From NCBI GenBank assembly GCA_022829145.1, contig CM040741.1, positions 36,130,534 to 36,194,533 of the forward strand: DNA of 64,000 bases. The letters run 5' to 3'. This document shows positions 13,200 to 25,637 of this stretch, piece after piece. The notes below the pieces were generated by a model that saw only the letters and a program-made list of their open reading frames with translations, was not told the origin of the DNA and did no database searches. This DNA comes from Albula goreensis (taxonomy: Eukaryota > Chordata > Actinopteri > Albuliformes > Albulidae). How positions within the stretch are numbered: the stretch's first letter is position 1; each line of letters opens with the position of its first letter. Position numbers and translations under genes: made by a program.

Positions 13200-13530
13200 C
13201 TGAGTCTGTGATGGGCATTTAATTGCTCCTCTCTGAATCCGGCGTGGGGACCGGGGGACGGGGAGAAGGCCTGGCACAGGTCGGGCTCCAGTCAGGGCCC
13301 CGGGGCCAGGGGAGATGCCAGCAGACGCATCTCATCTGCCGCAGTCCCTCCTCTGCGTCTTCGCACGGCCTCATTTTCCACATGATTAGCCGTCCACCTG
13401 CCTGTGGAGCGTGCGTCCCGTGGTCAGAACGCAGCACACACCCACACTTATCTCCATTAGGCTTTCTGGGCCACGTGGGCCAACAGGCAGAGTGTGTTAC
13501 TTCACAGGCATTATGAAACAATGTCTTCAA
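13200..13530. promoter_or_regulatory. Candidate GC-rich regulatory island
   Basis: A GC-rich, CpG-containing island sits inside AT-rich surroundings. It includes a canonical E-box CACGTG at 13472-13477 within a near-palindrome (ggcccacgtgg-type) and several cgt/gcg dinucleotides. Both strands are open for about 100 codons, which is expected of GC-rich sequence lacking TA-rich stops. Neither frame has a domain. It could be an enhancer or an unrecognised untranslated exon. Confidence 0.25.
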
Positions 13531-16500
13531 TGAACAACATCAATGCTTTTTCATGTCTTTTAGAGGAACAACAGACACTGTAGATGAAAACTGACAGACA
13601 TGCAGGTGTGTGTTTTCAACATCTAAAACTTGACACCTTTAATCTTCCTTTAGGTTACAACACTCAATATAAGTAAAGGACACATTTCCCTGCTTTGAAA
13701 TAAAAAGATATGGCTTGTAGCACATAACATTTTGATTCTAAAAATATATTCAAGATACACGTTTTTATTTTAAAAACACTGTTGTCTTCCTCAGTGCATA
13801 TATAAAAACAAGCTGGTTACAATAATAACTGCACTTCCATACATTCTACCAAACTTTTAGAATAATGAGGAAGAACTTTTCTCAGGTTTAGGGGTCTGCC
13901 TAAAAGCAAGGTTTTTAAAGTGTTTACAGCTAACAAGATATTCAGTCAAAATTACCACCTGTAAAAGATGAATGGGTGCACCTGTCCACATCTCTAGATG
14001 TTTTATAAAATGTAAAGTGATATTTTAATCAATACACATTTTCTAAACCTGCCGAGTGCTTTCTTTTTCTTTCAGTAAATATTGCCAGCAGTGAGAAATT
14101 AGTGAGAATTACCCGACAACACCACACAATGGTCACTGATAGCTCCTGAAACATTTTCAAGCTCAGAATCTGCAAAGCTTTGTATTTATTATTTGCTTCC
14201 TTACACAGCAATGCAATGTATGGCATGGTATCTCATGTTGTACTGTATCAAATGAGCAATAATATCAACAACACATATGGAACTGGCAGAATATGCCTTT
14301 CCTTTCATAACAGTTATTATTATAATTCCCCTTGTTGTTTCGCAAACTTAATATTACAAGCTGCAATAGGAATGTTAGACGTTTTTAGGAATTTTCATAA
14401 AACAGATGTATCACACTGCTTGTCACCCCTGGGAGGACGGACACATTGTAAACTGGATTGATGCTGGTTTATTTACTCTGCATTCATGCCAAGAGCCATT
14501 TCATATAGAAATCTATTCAAAATAATTTGCGAAACCAAGGATGTAATAAATGAAAACAGAAAACTGAAATAATTTCACCAATCAGCAGGAAAGATTTCCT
14601 TGTAGTTCTTTCATGACTGGTTTCCTCAGGTATCAGTTATCTACTGGGGAAAAAAAAACACTCTTTTGAAGTCTGGCCTGATTAAGAAATTCAGGTCAGG
14701 TGCCCAGTGGGCGTGGTCCAATTTCCTCTCCCAAACCAGCACAAGATACCATAGTGTTCCAGTGTTTTTTATGTTATGATCTGTTATGTTTGTGGATTGG
14801 TAACCTTTTCAGCTCCAAACATGGCCATATAAGTTTAAAATAAGCATTGAAGATGAAAATTTCTTCCTATAATTCAGACGTGTAAGGGAAACTGTTTGCC
14901 ATAACATATTTGACACAGTTCTTACCCACTCATTCATGGTATTATAAAAATACATGTTTAATCTTTTTTTTTACATTTTTTATATTATTTGTTATTGCTA
15001 ACTGTTCATTGACTGTCACTTCCTTTCTAAAAGATCTTCAAGTACCTCATACTCTGGATCTGTATGCAATATACAATCATATGCACAAATGCAATCATTT
15101 CTGGAAAAGGGACCAATAGTGGAAAAATAGTATTTGAGATAATTAACAATCAAAGATGGTCTTGCAAGCCAGCTGGTGGACAATAGTTAGATACAATGAA
15201 CATATAAACGAAGCTAACTAGTTTATAATAAACTTGCTGCCAGTTGTCCCCATGACCACCAATGCAAAAAGGTCAACATTAAACCAAAATGAATCCATTT
15301 ATTGTAAAAGTTTGAAATAATCCACTTCTGTGTGTTTTTGTGAGTATGGGAAGTTTTGTATAGACACCAAAATGTTATTGCTAAAGAAAAGGGCCAATAT
15401 TTAAAGTACCCACGAATGGATTCAAGGGACATAACACAAGATATTATTACAAGGACAGTAGTAAGTAGTTACAGTAGTTGGAGGTATGTATTTAAATATT
15501 TAATATTATTCTTTGTGAAATTCAAACTTTTTTACTATCATGTTCAAAAACAAATAATCCAGGTGGTTCTGATCATCATTTGAAAAGCTGGTATTTGCTT
15601 TAGAAAATCTGGCCCCACACATGGTAATATTATCTGTTATGGAGCTAGGTTAAAAACAGTTTTGAATCAAATATATAATATTTTTGGTATAATTGCTGTT
15701 ATTATATTCATTTGTATTCATTTGTTTGTATTGGTGTGAAACAAGTAACACAATTCTAGATGTATTACTGTCCTGCAATCCATTTGCATTTTCAGCATGT
15801 TTCAATAAAATGCCATAAATGTGCTGTATTTTATATGCACAGTGTTCTGGATTCATGTATTTCAATAAACAAAAAAACAACATATAATATGAAACATTAA
15901 AAATTTGAATTTGGCTTTGGGTTATATGAGCTTATCAGGTGTGGGTGATGATGTGTATTACAGTAAGCCATCACCTCTTTAGACATACTGGTTGAAATGT
16001 TCAGTTTGTAGGTTGTTTCATTTCATCCATTAAGCACAGAGCTGTTTCTACTGTCAGAGCTGTGTGCTCTACCCACACATATTTTGGGAATGGCAATGCT
16101 TTTTAAATGACATTAATTTTTCATTTCACTAAATCATACCAAACAACTATTCTCATTTTCACATGTTTGAAAATATACAACAATAATAAAATTCATTACA
16201 AATTAATGTCAAGTTCCATTGAGGCAAACATGCTAAACTTTACGATAAATAATTTTTAAATGACTCTTGAAGCCCTTTAAGTTGAGGCAACTCTAATATT
16301 TAGATGTATAGATTTGTATTGTTGTTTAATGTGTTTGGATCTGTTTTTTATTTAGTGGTCCCTTGTGTTTTCCCTGTTCTTCTGATAGGCCTTTCTGTAT
16401 GTGAGCCTACAGGTTCTGTTATTTTACGAGAAATTGTTGGTTTACTGCCTCAAACCAATTTGCCTTTAATGCCTTTGGAAGTGACTATGAGGAAGTGGGA

Positions 16501-18299
16501 GAAATGAAACCTGTTACAGCTGGTGAGATTTTCATAACAACATAGTTGGTTGATCTATAATGTGTTATCTCTGATTTACCAAGCAGAACCAATTACCAGT
16601 TTGCAGTAAAATGCAGACATTGGTATCATTTTTGTTTGTGATTGATCAACTTCTCCACCTCCTGCCGTCATTCAGCTTACTATCAATACAATGCCACACT
16701 GGTACATGGGGTCCTACTTCCACTTACAAAAACCCAGAATATCAGGTTATATTTAATATTCACTGTTAAATGCAAGTTTTATTGTCCTTCCTCACTAAAA
16801 TGTTTGATGAGTTCAATACTTGCAAAACTGAAGTCATAAAGTAGTTTTTGCACTGACAAGCACACATATATTTATATTTTTCAATACATACAATATATAT
16901 GTACATACATTTTTCAATGTATACAAACATCAGTTTCATCCCTGTTACATCTGAAAAAAAACTTACATAATTCTTAAATAAAAATATTTGCTGTATAGTC
17001 AATGTGTTCTTGCATTGTGTTTGTCTCAAGTGTCATTGTTTCATTCTGTTTTGATAGTGTTCTGTTTTTTTTTTAATTGGTATATATGTTGCAGTCATGG
17101 CCATGAAATAAGATTCAAAGTCTCAGTGGAATTTGTTCAGTGACAAAATAAAGGTTGAATTTAATTTATTTTCTGCAACATCTTAAATCTCCAGTAGCCT
17201 CAGTATTTTAGTACATTAAGTCACTTCTTCTCAAGGTGAAGCATAGTGTACAAGTTATTCAATTTTAAAGTTACGGCTTGATAGTGAGTGCAGGTGTGTG
17301 AATAGACAAAAAAGACAATATATCATCTGAGAAATTAAAATTAGGAGTTCAACAGAATTCAACAGAAGGGACATAAACTTGTGTGGCTCAGGCCATATGT
17401 TACCAAGGTGACGTTCCATGAAATCGATCCCACTCCTGACACCTGCCAGCTCAAGCTTCCAGCACTTGTGCTGGTCTTTTGCTTGTCCATCTGGGCACTG
17501 TCGATGGAATCTGTAAAGTAGATAAAAGGGAGAGTCGCTACTTGATTATAGCAAGGGGTACTGTTAGAGATCCAGGAGGAGAACTGGCTTCATGTTCATA
17601 TAATCAGGTTTCAGCCATTATGCAGTCAAAAAACACACAAACACATTCACAAAATTGGTTGTAACTTCCTGAAGGAAGTTTTTGCCACAGGCAGATTGGT
17701 GAGATAATTTTGATGATTACTTAACTTGCCAATCGGTGTTAGCAAGAAAGGGAAAACCTTTTCATTTTCATTTCTCATCTGAATTAAATTTGAGTATTTC
17801 TTTCTGTTCATTTTACAGTATCCAAGATGACAGAATGTGTAATCTCACACAGCATTGTGACAACACTGAAAACATTAAAAGCTGCTTAAATGAGATATGG
17901 GTAAGTATGTTGTGGTTAGATTTGTATGACATGCTTCGGCATGGCTTAGAAATTATGCGATTGGCCTTCTTCTTGGGGTTCAATCCTGCCTGGACCCTGG
18001 GGGTTTACAAGTTTGGCGTAGATTTGACTTCAAGAGAAAAGTGCCAGTATGTTTTCGGTTCATGTTTGAGGACCTTAAGGAAAAAATAAGAGAAGATTAG
18101 GTCCTCCCATGACAAGAAATCAACAGTATGTTCTGAGTAATCAGTAATGGTCCAAAAAGCCTTTCACACTTCTGTGTTGTACTTTGAAGTTACCTGCCAA
18201 AGAGAAAATGCGACAGAGTCGTAACCAACACTCTCACTGTTGCAGAGGACAGATTTGCAGGCTAGCAGAAAGAGAGGGAGATGGAGGGAAAAAAGTCTT

Positions 18300-18850
18300 T
18301 TGTCCCTGTCCTTCCATTAATCTGCGGAAAGTAAAGAAATGCCAAGGGGATTAAATGTGTTACTCGAAAGGCTTTTTTCTTCAGTGCTCCGACTGCAAAT
18401 TAAAAGATGGGGAGTTGGGGGGGGGGGTGGGATAAAAGTGGGAAAAAAATGTTAATTGCTTGCCAATCGATAATTCTATAATTACTTTGTGACAAATGGC
18501 TCGCTTGCAGGCGGGAGAGAGCTGGTGGTGATGGTGGTGGTTTTGGGGCAGGGAGCGGGGGTTTGGGGTGGGGTGGATGGTGGGGGAGGGGGTTGAGATT
18601 GGCTGCGATCAGAAAAGGAAATATTTGCTTTTGTGCCTACAAGCGCTGCCGCCCCAGGCGCTGTGACAAGGAATTTGTGTCGGGTTTAAACAAGGGGCTG
18701 AATCCTCAGGGGAGATTTCGTCTGCAGCTCTGCGAGTGTGGGTTTGGGGTGGTGGGGGGGGGGTTGGACACAGCAGCAGCGTCGGCACTGCTCGCAGGAG
18801 TACACTCCGCAGGAGATAAACGCTTTGTGGGAGAGTGCTAAGTCGGTAGC
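18300..18850. promoter_or_regulatory. G-rich candidate regulatory island
   Basis: An AT-rich block with homeodomain-like motifs (gttaattgc, atcgataattctataatta near 18450-18485) is followed by G-rich tracts and a CpG-containing segment (18640-18800). The G-runs at 18405-18430, 18545-18593 and 18739-18766 each contain four or more runs of three or more G in close spacing. This is the sequence pattern for G-quadruplex formation on the plus strand. No credible reading frame is present. Confidence 0.3.
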
Positions 18851-21800
18851 AAGCATTGTGTGACAGAAGGCTTTGTGTCGACCATGCTTTTCAGGGTTCA
18901 CATTTTGTAGGAACACTCAGGCAATCTTCTCTGGCCCCTCCCTGCCTGTACAAATGGACTCCACCCCATCTCTGAAGTGCAATGTCTTGCCTGCTGTATC
19001 TCTTGCATTGTGAAGCCATTAACATTTCTTCCAAATCAGAACCAAAGAAAACATATACTAAATAAACCAACACACTATCAAGTATTGATAGAACTAGTCA
19101 GACATATTGACAGTGGAGATTACATTCATTCCTTGTTATTGTGTATTGAGGAATGACTGAGTGGTCTACACAGACTCAGAACATTGGTACAATTTTGTAC
19201 CAATATTGTACAATTTTGCTGACTTACTGTATTCAAAGGTATGTATTTTTAATCAAACTTCTAGACAGACGGCTCCATACGGGGATACATTTTTCAAAAT
19301 AACCCAGATGATGTCTTTTTATTTCTTTTCACTTGTGAGTCTGGACACTTTTATAGTCCCCATTACAGTGCATTGATGACATAAAACCAATTTATAATAA
19401 TACTACTGTCACTAACTGTGATTTCTTCAAGTTCTCTTTGAATTGCAGCTGTACTGTAAAGCAGTATCCCCCAACCTAATTAAATGAAAACAGCTATCTC
19501 CACCCCTTTATTATCAAGTCCTCCAATAATCTGGTTTTAACCTGCTGCAGGGGAGGAGTCGAGTCGGCAGCCCAGCTGTACAATCTGCAGGTCCACACAA
19601 AGACCCAGGTTATGGTTTTACCAATGCACAAGCATATTTAAAATAGGCACTAATGCTCTATACTAGAAAATCCTTACTTTAGTAGTAATTACCAGACAAC
19701 ACCACTTATGTAAAACCTTGGATCCATTTGGCTTCAGTCTTTAAAATGTAATATCTCAAGATGATAGCAGTATATTTCTTGCAGAAACCTTAAGGTCAAC
19801 AGAGGCTGATCTCAGCGAAAGCCTGTCAGCACTTGACCTTAAAATAATTGCTTAACATGTATGTGTTTAATCTGAACTTGAATGAATTTTCAAGTGTTCT
19901 GGTGAAAGTCAATAAGCATTCAGAAATGAACCCTCGGGGAATTAACCATTTGCGAGAACGCATGCATGCACACGCACACAAGCGCACACATATGCAAGCA
20001 CGTGAGTAAACAGACGCATATTCATGGATTCACATACACATGCACACCACCACTGGCATATGACAAAATTGTAGCCTTTTTTTTAACCCAACATAAGAAG
20101 TAACCCTGTGTCAAATTGTGTCTCTTTTAAGGCACTTCCTGTAAAAAACAATTTCAGCCATATAAATATTACATTAGGTTTTCATATTCATGTGACTAAT
20201 GATATCTTGCTCCTCTGCTCTTACGAGCGTACTGAAAGGGTTTGATTTATAATTCAGAGACCACCGAGTTGTCAAGCTCAGATGGGCTGACAGGTTAATT
20301 TCTGGTGTAAATGGTCATTTTTATTTCAAAACTGTACTAGATCAGGGCCTTCTGGTAAAACATTATCTGTGAAGATTGGTTGTAGAGTTTTTTAAAGCAT
20401 ACAAAGCATTATTAAAATAAAGACGAGGAGGACATATACATAAGTGTGACTCACAATCATAGTAATGTACTGGTAGGAGAGTTGTCCAAACATAGTGAAG
20501 CACCCAATTTGATTTTAATTCTGAATATGACAGTGCCAATTGTTCCTTGTAGGATTGGGGTTAAAGTATGTCCAAGGGAGGAGGGGTTTTGATACAATAT
20601 TGTCTCCCATCTTATCTCTGAAGAGGGACTCCGGTGGCCAGTCAGGTGTCTGTAGACTTCCTGCTTCAGCTATAACATTAGGTTCTAAAGTCCACCCAAG
20701 TTACAAAAACTAGGGAAACTGCTAAACATCTATACGCATGACACCACTAAGACACAACAACAACCAAAGACCAAGACGAGTAAGTTAACATTGCAACAGT
20801 CAACCAAAATGTGATATGTTAAAAACACAAAAGACTTAAAGGGAACAAAAGTACCATGCTTGCACATGCAGGTTGGAAGATATCAGTGGGCAGGCAAAAG
20901 CAGGGCCAGCAGAAGACTGCTACCCTACAATTAAACAAATCGATTTTACTCCTAAGGGGAAAAAACGGTGAATCTTCGACATGCCTCCTGACTTAAGCCT
21001 GAAAAAACAAAAAGGTGCATACAATCAAAATAAACTTTGACAGTCTGCTGCAACCAGAGACACAAAAACAGGTGGAAACTAAGCATGGAGGAACTGAACA
21101 CAGAGGGTGGAAGCTAACCACTAAACCAGCTAAACCACTGCCAAGTGAATCTAAGAGAAACAGAGTACCCCTGATGCCAAGTAAAGATGAGGGTGGGCCA
21201 TTTTATCTTGCAGAGTCCCAGAGTTTAGCTTGACCAGGTGTGCTACATCTGTTAATTAGGCTCATCTGCAATGAGTCAATCAGCTCCAGATAACCTCCTA
21301 AACAAAACATGGCAGGGGGGCAGAGAAAGAGAAGTGTAACACTCAGAATTCAAACAGGCCCCTGGCAAAATGACAGTGTGGAGCCAGTGTGCAGAATGGA
21401 TTTCAAAGGAAAAAGAAGGGTACACATTATAGAGGACAAGTGTTTGCTTGGCCTAGCTGGCTTGGGATATACTGGTGATGTTACACTCATGAGTCCATTT
21501 TGCATTCAAAATTTGAAAACTTTAAGCAGTTGCCAGCTAAAGCAAATGTTTTATTATGCCATGATACATTTATTGTATTATTCTAAGTGATAATGTTCAA
21601 ATTTGGTAATAGCTACAGTGCACACATTTTATATGAAACTAAACACTAAGTGGTAGAGCAACAGGTTTTTTTTTTTATTTCAAATTACAGAATTGGATAG
21701 TTAAAAGCACAAAAGCCTTACACAGCACTGAAAATGAATGGTCATCCCTTAGCATCAAGCCTCTTTTTTATACATGTGACCACAGATGCAACATAATCAA

Positions 21801-22002
21801 AACTACTTTCAATGCTTTGATCATATGAGAAAGGATCATCCATTTGGCAGTTCCAATCCAAAAACATCTGCTTGATAGCGCATTAAGTATTCAGAATACT
21901 GCCACTAATTTTGTATGTGTTACAGAACTTATTCGAACAGTTATGTCTGTTGTCCTTACCCATGACAAATCTCTACAACTATTTGTATGGCATGAGTGTA
22001 TT
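18851..22002. other. Noncoding sequence, no gene recognised
   Basis: Mostly AT-rich sequence. A degenerate CA/GCACA-type tract lies near 19960-20050. The stretch 20560-21600 is less AT-rich and may be an old unclassified repeat, but I could not place it in any family. No gene is supported. Confidence 0.5.
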
Positions 22003-22098
22003 GAGTGACATGCATAGGAAATTCATTCAATAGTGATATGATCAGCTTTTGAGTAACATGTATAGGAAATTCGGTCAGTAGTGATATGACCAGCTTCA
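22003..22098. repeat. Two-copy 48-bp tandem duplication
   Basis: Units at 22003-22050 and 22051-22098 share gagt-acatg-ataggaaattc and agtgatatga-cagctt with about seven differences. It is an isolated local duplication. Confidence 0.88.
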
Positions 22099-23294
22099 TA
22101 ACTTGGCTCAATAGCTGGTTGATGAGTCTCTTACTAAGGTGTTACCAACCACGTTAATCAAACACTATTCTCTTGTGATGATCACTTCTGTCACCAGCTC
22201 TTCTCCCCCATATTACATTTCACTTCATTCACAAAATGACAAACAGAATTTATCAGCATTACCATTGAAAAGCCTCGATATGGTCATAGTCAGGGTTCGA
22301 GTTGAGGTGGGATGCAGGGGGATGTCATCCGCCTTGGAAAAAATCTTGCCCACAAGCATCCCCCTTGTAAAACTGTCTTCTCCCTTCCCAATCCCTTTTC
22401 TTTAATGGAATTAGCTATGCTATTTATCGCCTAATTGCGAAAAGATGAAAACTCAGCAATATTTACATGTCAATCTTACATTATTCGTGCTCCAGTTTCT
22501 GTTGTTTTGTATTCTCTGTGCCTTTGTGGCTTTCAATTGCTTAATGCTTATTTGATTGGAGTCAGCAAAGGCATGCTTCTCATTGGCTAATGCAACTTTA
22601 AGGTGAGTTTTGCTTCAGACCAGGGTTGAGGATGCTACAGGTTAAAATGACTAAGTGACCAGTTCAGCAGGATCTTTAAAGTTTTTTAGTAAAAAAGAAG
22701 AAAACGACAGGTGAGATTATAACCAGTCTTATATATTATTAATATATATACACACACATACACACACACAAGCAGCATTTCTTCTGGAAACACACAGCCA
22801 GTCATTTCACACAGTCGATGCTAAAGTACGTTAAATTTTTAATATAGGTGTGAGCTGTATGCCAAACCTTTCACCCTCAGCTGCTCTGGCTTATAATTTG
22901 AGGCGTTTGTCGAGAGTAAACTTCAGAAGATAAACAAGGTATGTTAGCTAGATATACGTGACTGTCATTCATGCAAAGTAGCCATGTTTAGGCATTGTGA
23001 GGGACTAGTGAGAAAAAACAGGAAGCAATTTCCTTCTTTAAGTTTGTTGCTTTTCGAAGGCTATAGCATGCACTATTCGCTAGTGCTGCCACCGCCATTT
23101 TTTTCATCAGTGAAATTCGATGAACAAGCCTAGGTTGCTCACAATCAAATGCTGTAACGCTAATTTGGGAAGGATGCAGAGGTGACTTGATGTTAGCAGT
23201 ATTTCATTTAGCATTAGTTTCAAGGTATTACATCTTGAGCTAGCTAACATCTTTAATTTTCCCCCAAACTTTTTACGCCGTTATTTTGCAGTAG
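22099..23294. other. Noncoding sequence upstream of the pseudogene
   Basis: No exon can be supported here, although an upstream exon of the G2E3-like pseudogene may be hidden. A mixed TA/CA microsatellite lies at 22737-22772. The segment 22270-22420 has short C- and G-rich pieces of unknown origin. Confidence 0.45.
22737..22772. repeat. TA/CA compound microsatellite
   Basis: Alternating TA followed by an interrupted CA tract. Confidence 0.9.
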
Positions 23295-25625
23295 ACGAGT
23301 GGCAGGACTTCTCAGCCTAAGATGTTCACAAAGGAGGTTGTGCTTCTGCCTGATAACCACACTACCTTTGTGCCATAACGAGCAAGTAAGGCTTGGTTGT
23401 TTGACAATGGCCATGTGAAATTTGAGGTGGAATTTAACATCGTATGGGATGAGTCAGAAGTGATGGCCACTATGCGGAGGGTGTTCATGCCCCAGGCTTA
23501 AAGTCGTAGGTACGTCTGACATGTAAACTTACTTACAAGGTCTTGTATGATAACTTGCAACTTGTTATATGTTTGGTTTTCTCCACAGATTAAATGGTAA
23601 TGACAGGCTAATGAAGACTGTTGTATTGTGTTTTTATTCATTATCTGTAATTAATAACACGTGGTAGCCGATGTGCAAAGATTGATGAAAGTAATGCACA
23701 GTTTCGCGAGCATGAATTCCACCCAGAAACCTAAACTGTGAACCCTTACTAAGTTAGCAACATGCCAAGTTTAGCTCAAGCTGATTGGCATCTGACTGAG
23801 TCAGTCACACTATAGCGAATGCAGATGACACACAGGAGCTTTTAAAAATAAATTAAAGGAAACCTTGCCTTATGCATTTGGGTTTTTTGTTGCTTTTTTC
23901 TGTTGTACTGAACCATGATGTCCAAACTGTGGTGTGAACCGAACTGTGACTTTTGTACCGTTACGCCCCTGGTAATTATGTTTGTGTAATTATGTGGTTA
24001 GTTTATCAGTTGTTAATGGGTTACCACAGCAAATTAGTGAAGCATCGCTGACCCCACACCAACAAATGAGTGGTCGTATGCTGAAAAAAGTCTTCCACCA
24101 ATGCTCATTATATGTACAACCTGACAATGTACTGCTGGGTCAATCTGTAAGTTTGCCATTCTTTAGCTAGTTTGCTTGCCGAAGGCGCAAACTACTGGTC
24201 TTCCATAGAATCTTGAGAACAGTTTTTTTGCCAAAGGCAGAGGTGTATACCGGTCAGGTTGCTTGTATTTTTCTAAGCTATATGATTCATACTTTTTGAA
24301 CTATAAAGCTTTAAAAATTACCTCCATTGACTTGACACTGGTGGAATGTTGAGCATGATAATGTGGCCAACATTACTACTCAACAAGTATAACTGCTGCT
24401 GCTAAACATATGGATTAAATGTATCACTGTTTCAACTGTATGAACTACTTCAGCGATAAGGACTTTGTAGTCCTAAGTATTATCTACTTTTTTAAGCTAA
24501 ACATACACAATTTGGTAACTTGCCAGGTTGCTTGTATTTGTCTAAGCTATATGATTTATACTTTTGTTAAACTATAAAGCTTTAAAAAATGGTGTTCGTT
24601 GAGTTAACATGCTTGCCAGTTAGCTACCTTACCGGCCTTTTTTGAAATAATTATTTAACAAGCTGCAGCTTGCTAGATATGACACTGCAATGCTGTTCCA
24701 GTATAATTATTTTAAATGACTAATTCAGATTTTGAACTGAATGTTCGTTGACTTTTTCTAGAACTCCTGCTGCTACAACTTCAGTGCTTTCTGTACCTAC
24801 TAAAAGTCTTTGTATAGTAATAATTATATCAGTATTAAAACATATAGTAGGTAGCCTACAATTTTAAACATACTCTTCAAGCCCTCGGCAAGCAAACAGT
24901 TTCTTCTGGAACTCTATCGATATCTAGTTCATTATTTTTATTTGCAAGTGTTGGCTTGTTTGTGCAATTAAACTTCCTAGTTATTCACTTCATACATCCT
25001 TTCAAGTAGAAAGTTGTATACTATAAAATATAAAATAATGTTGGTTGTATGTATGCTTTATTTTGCTCAATTGTAAGTGGGGAGGAGAGTCCTATAAATT
25101 TTGAATGTTGTGTGTGGTGCTATTTGCTGAAATCCTATGAATGATACTTGCTGTATATGTCAGGTATAAGTCCAGGCAGACATCAGTCCTGGCAGTCAAC
25201 AGTCTGAAGATGAAAACAGATTGACCACTGTTTTCCCAAAGGAACAATGTAATCTGATGCTGCCCTCACAGACCAATGCAAGTGAGACAGTCAGAACAGG
25301 CAGATTATACAGGTGTGTTTCAGCATAGTACTTGTAGGAGATGGACAATCAGCCTTCAACAGACATTGACTGGCACTGTACAATAATTGTACACTTTGTT
25401 GAAACTGACTGTGTATCGTCCTTGCTCTCATCAGAGTTCATTAACTTGTATTTGGACTGGTAAGGTGATGGTCCTTCAACATTCTAGGAAAGAAGTTGCC
25501 TGTTTATTGTGATTGCAAACAGCAGTGTTTCTTTACTTATAGTGATATCAGAAAAGGAAGGCCACACAGGCAATGCTACACAGGATGCCCATTCGTTCAG
25601 TTTAGTGGAACATTGCAAGTTTTAG
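23295..25625 (+). pseudogene. G2E3/HECT-like multi-exon gene fragment, broken
   Basis: Several short plus-strand blocks look like exons. Block 1 (23295-23509) lies between a ttttgcag(tag) acceptor and a gtacgt donor. It reads FTKEVVLLPD then KAWLFDNGHV, FEVEFNIVWDESEV and MRRVF, with in-frame stops after VP and after MPQA. Block 2 (24010-24146) starts after ttatcag and ends at gtaagt. It reads MSGRMLKKVF then LYVQPDNVLL. Block 3 (about 25171-25312) is an open 47-codon stretch containing ISPGSQQSEDENRLTT and ends at gtgtgt. Block 4 (about 25557-25624) follows ttacttatag and ends in a stop. From memory, blocks 1 and 2 resemble the region before the HECT domain in the multicopy fish genes annotated as G2/M-phase-specific E3 ligase-like. 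No HECT domain is present and phase between blocks 2 and 3 is not consistent, so this is a dead fragment. It may instead be cargo of a mobile element. Confidence 0.45.
24255..24589. repeat. Pair of direct repeats, about 60 bp, within the pseudogene intron
   Basis: The segments 24255-24317 and 24534-24589 share caggttgcttgtattt, ctaagctatatgatt and ctataaagctttaaaaa with few differences. They are about 280 bp apart in the intron-like gap between blocks 2 and 3. The intervening sequence is not duplicated. Confidence 0.8.
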
Positions 25626-25637
25626 TGTAGTTTGAAT

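Larger units (their letters stand above)
11061..18299. other. Noncoding sequence, no gene recognised
   Basis: About 7.2 kb of mostly AT-rich, non-repetitive sequence. A CA tract lies at 12011-12030 and a regulatory candidate at 13200-13530. The stop-free stretch at 17736-18089 (117 codons) begins in AT-rich sequence, has no domain I recognise and is not supported as a gene. Confidence 0.5.

Noticed and set aside
17736-18089. 117-codon open frame as a possible small gene
   Set aside because: No recognised domain, no signal peptide, no supporting splice sites or promoter features.
19960-20050. Possible CRISPR-like or satellite array
   Set aside because: It is a degenerate CA-rich simple sequence with no regular repeat and spacer pattern.
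20560-21600. Possible LTR retroelement remnant
   Set aside because: The base composition shifts, but no protease, reverse transcriptase, integrase, capsid motif or paired long terminal repeats could be recognised.
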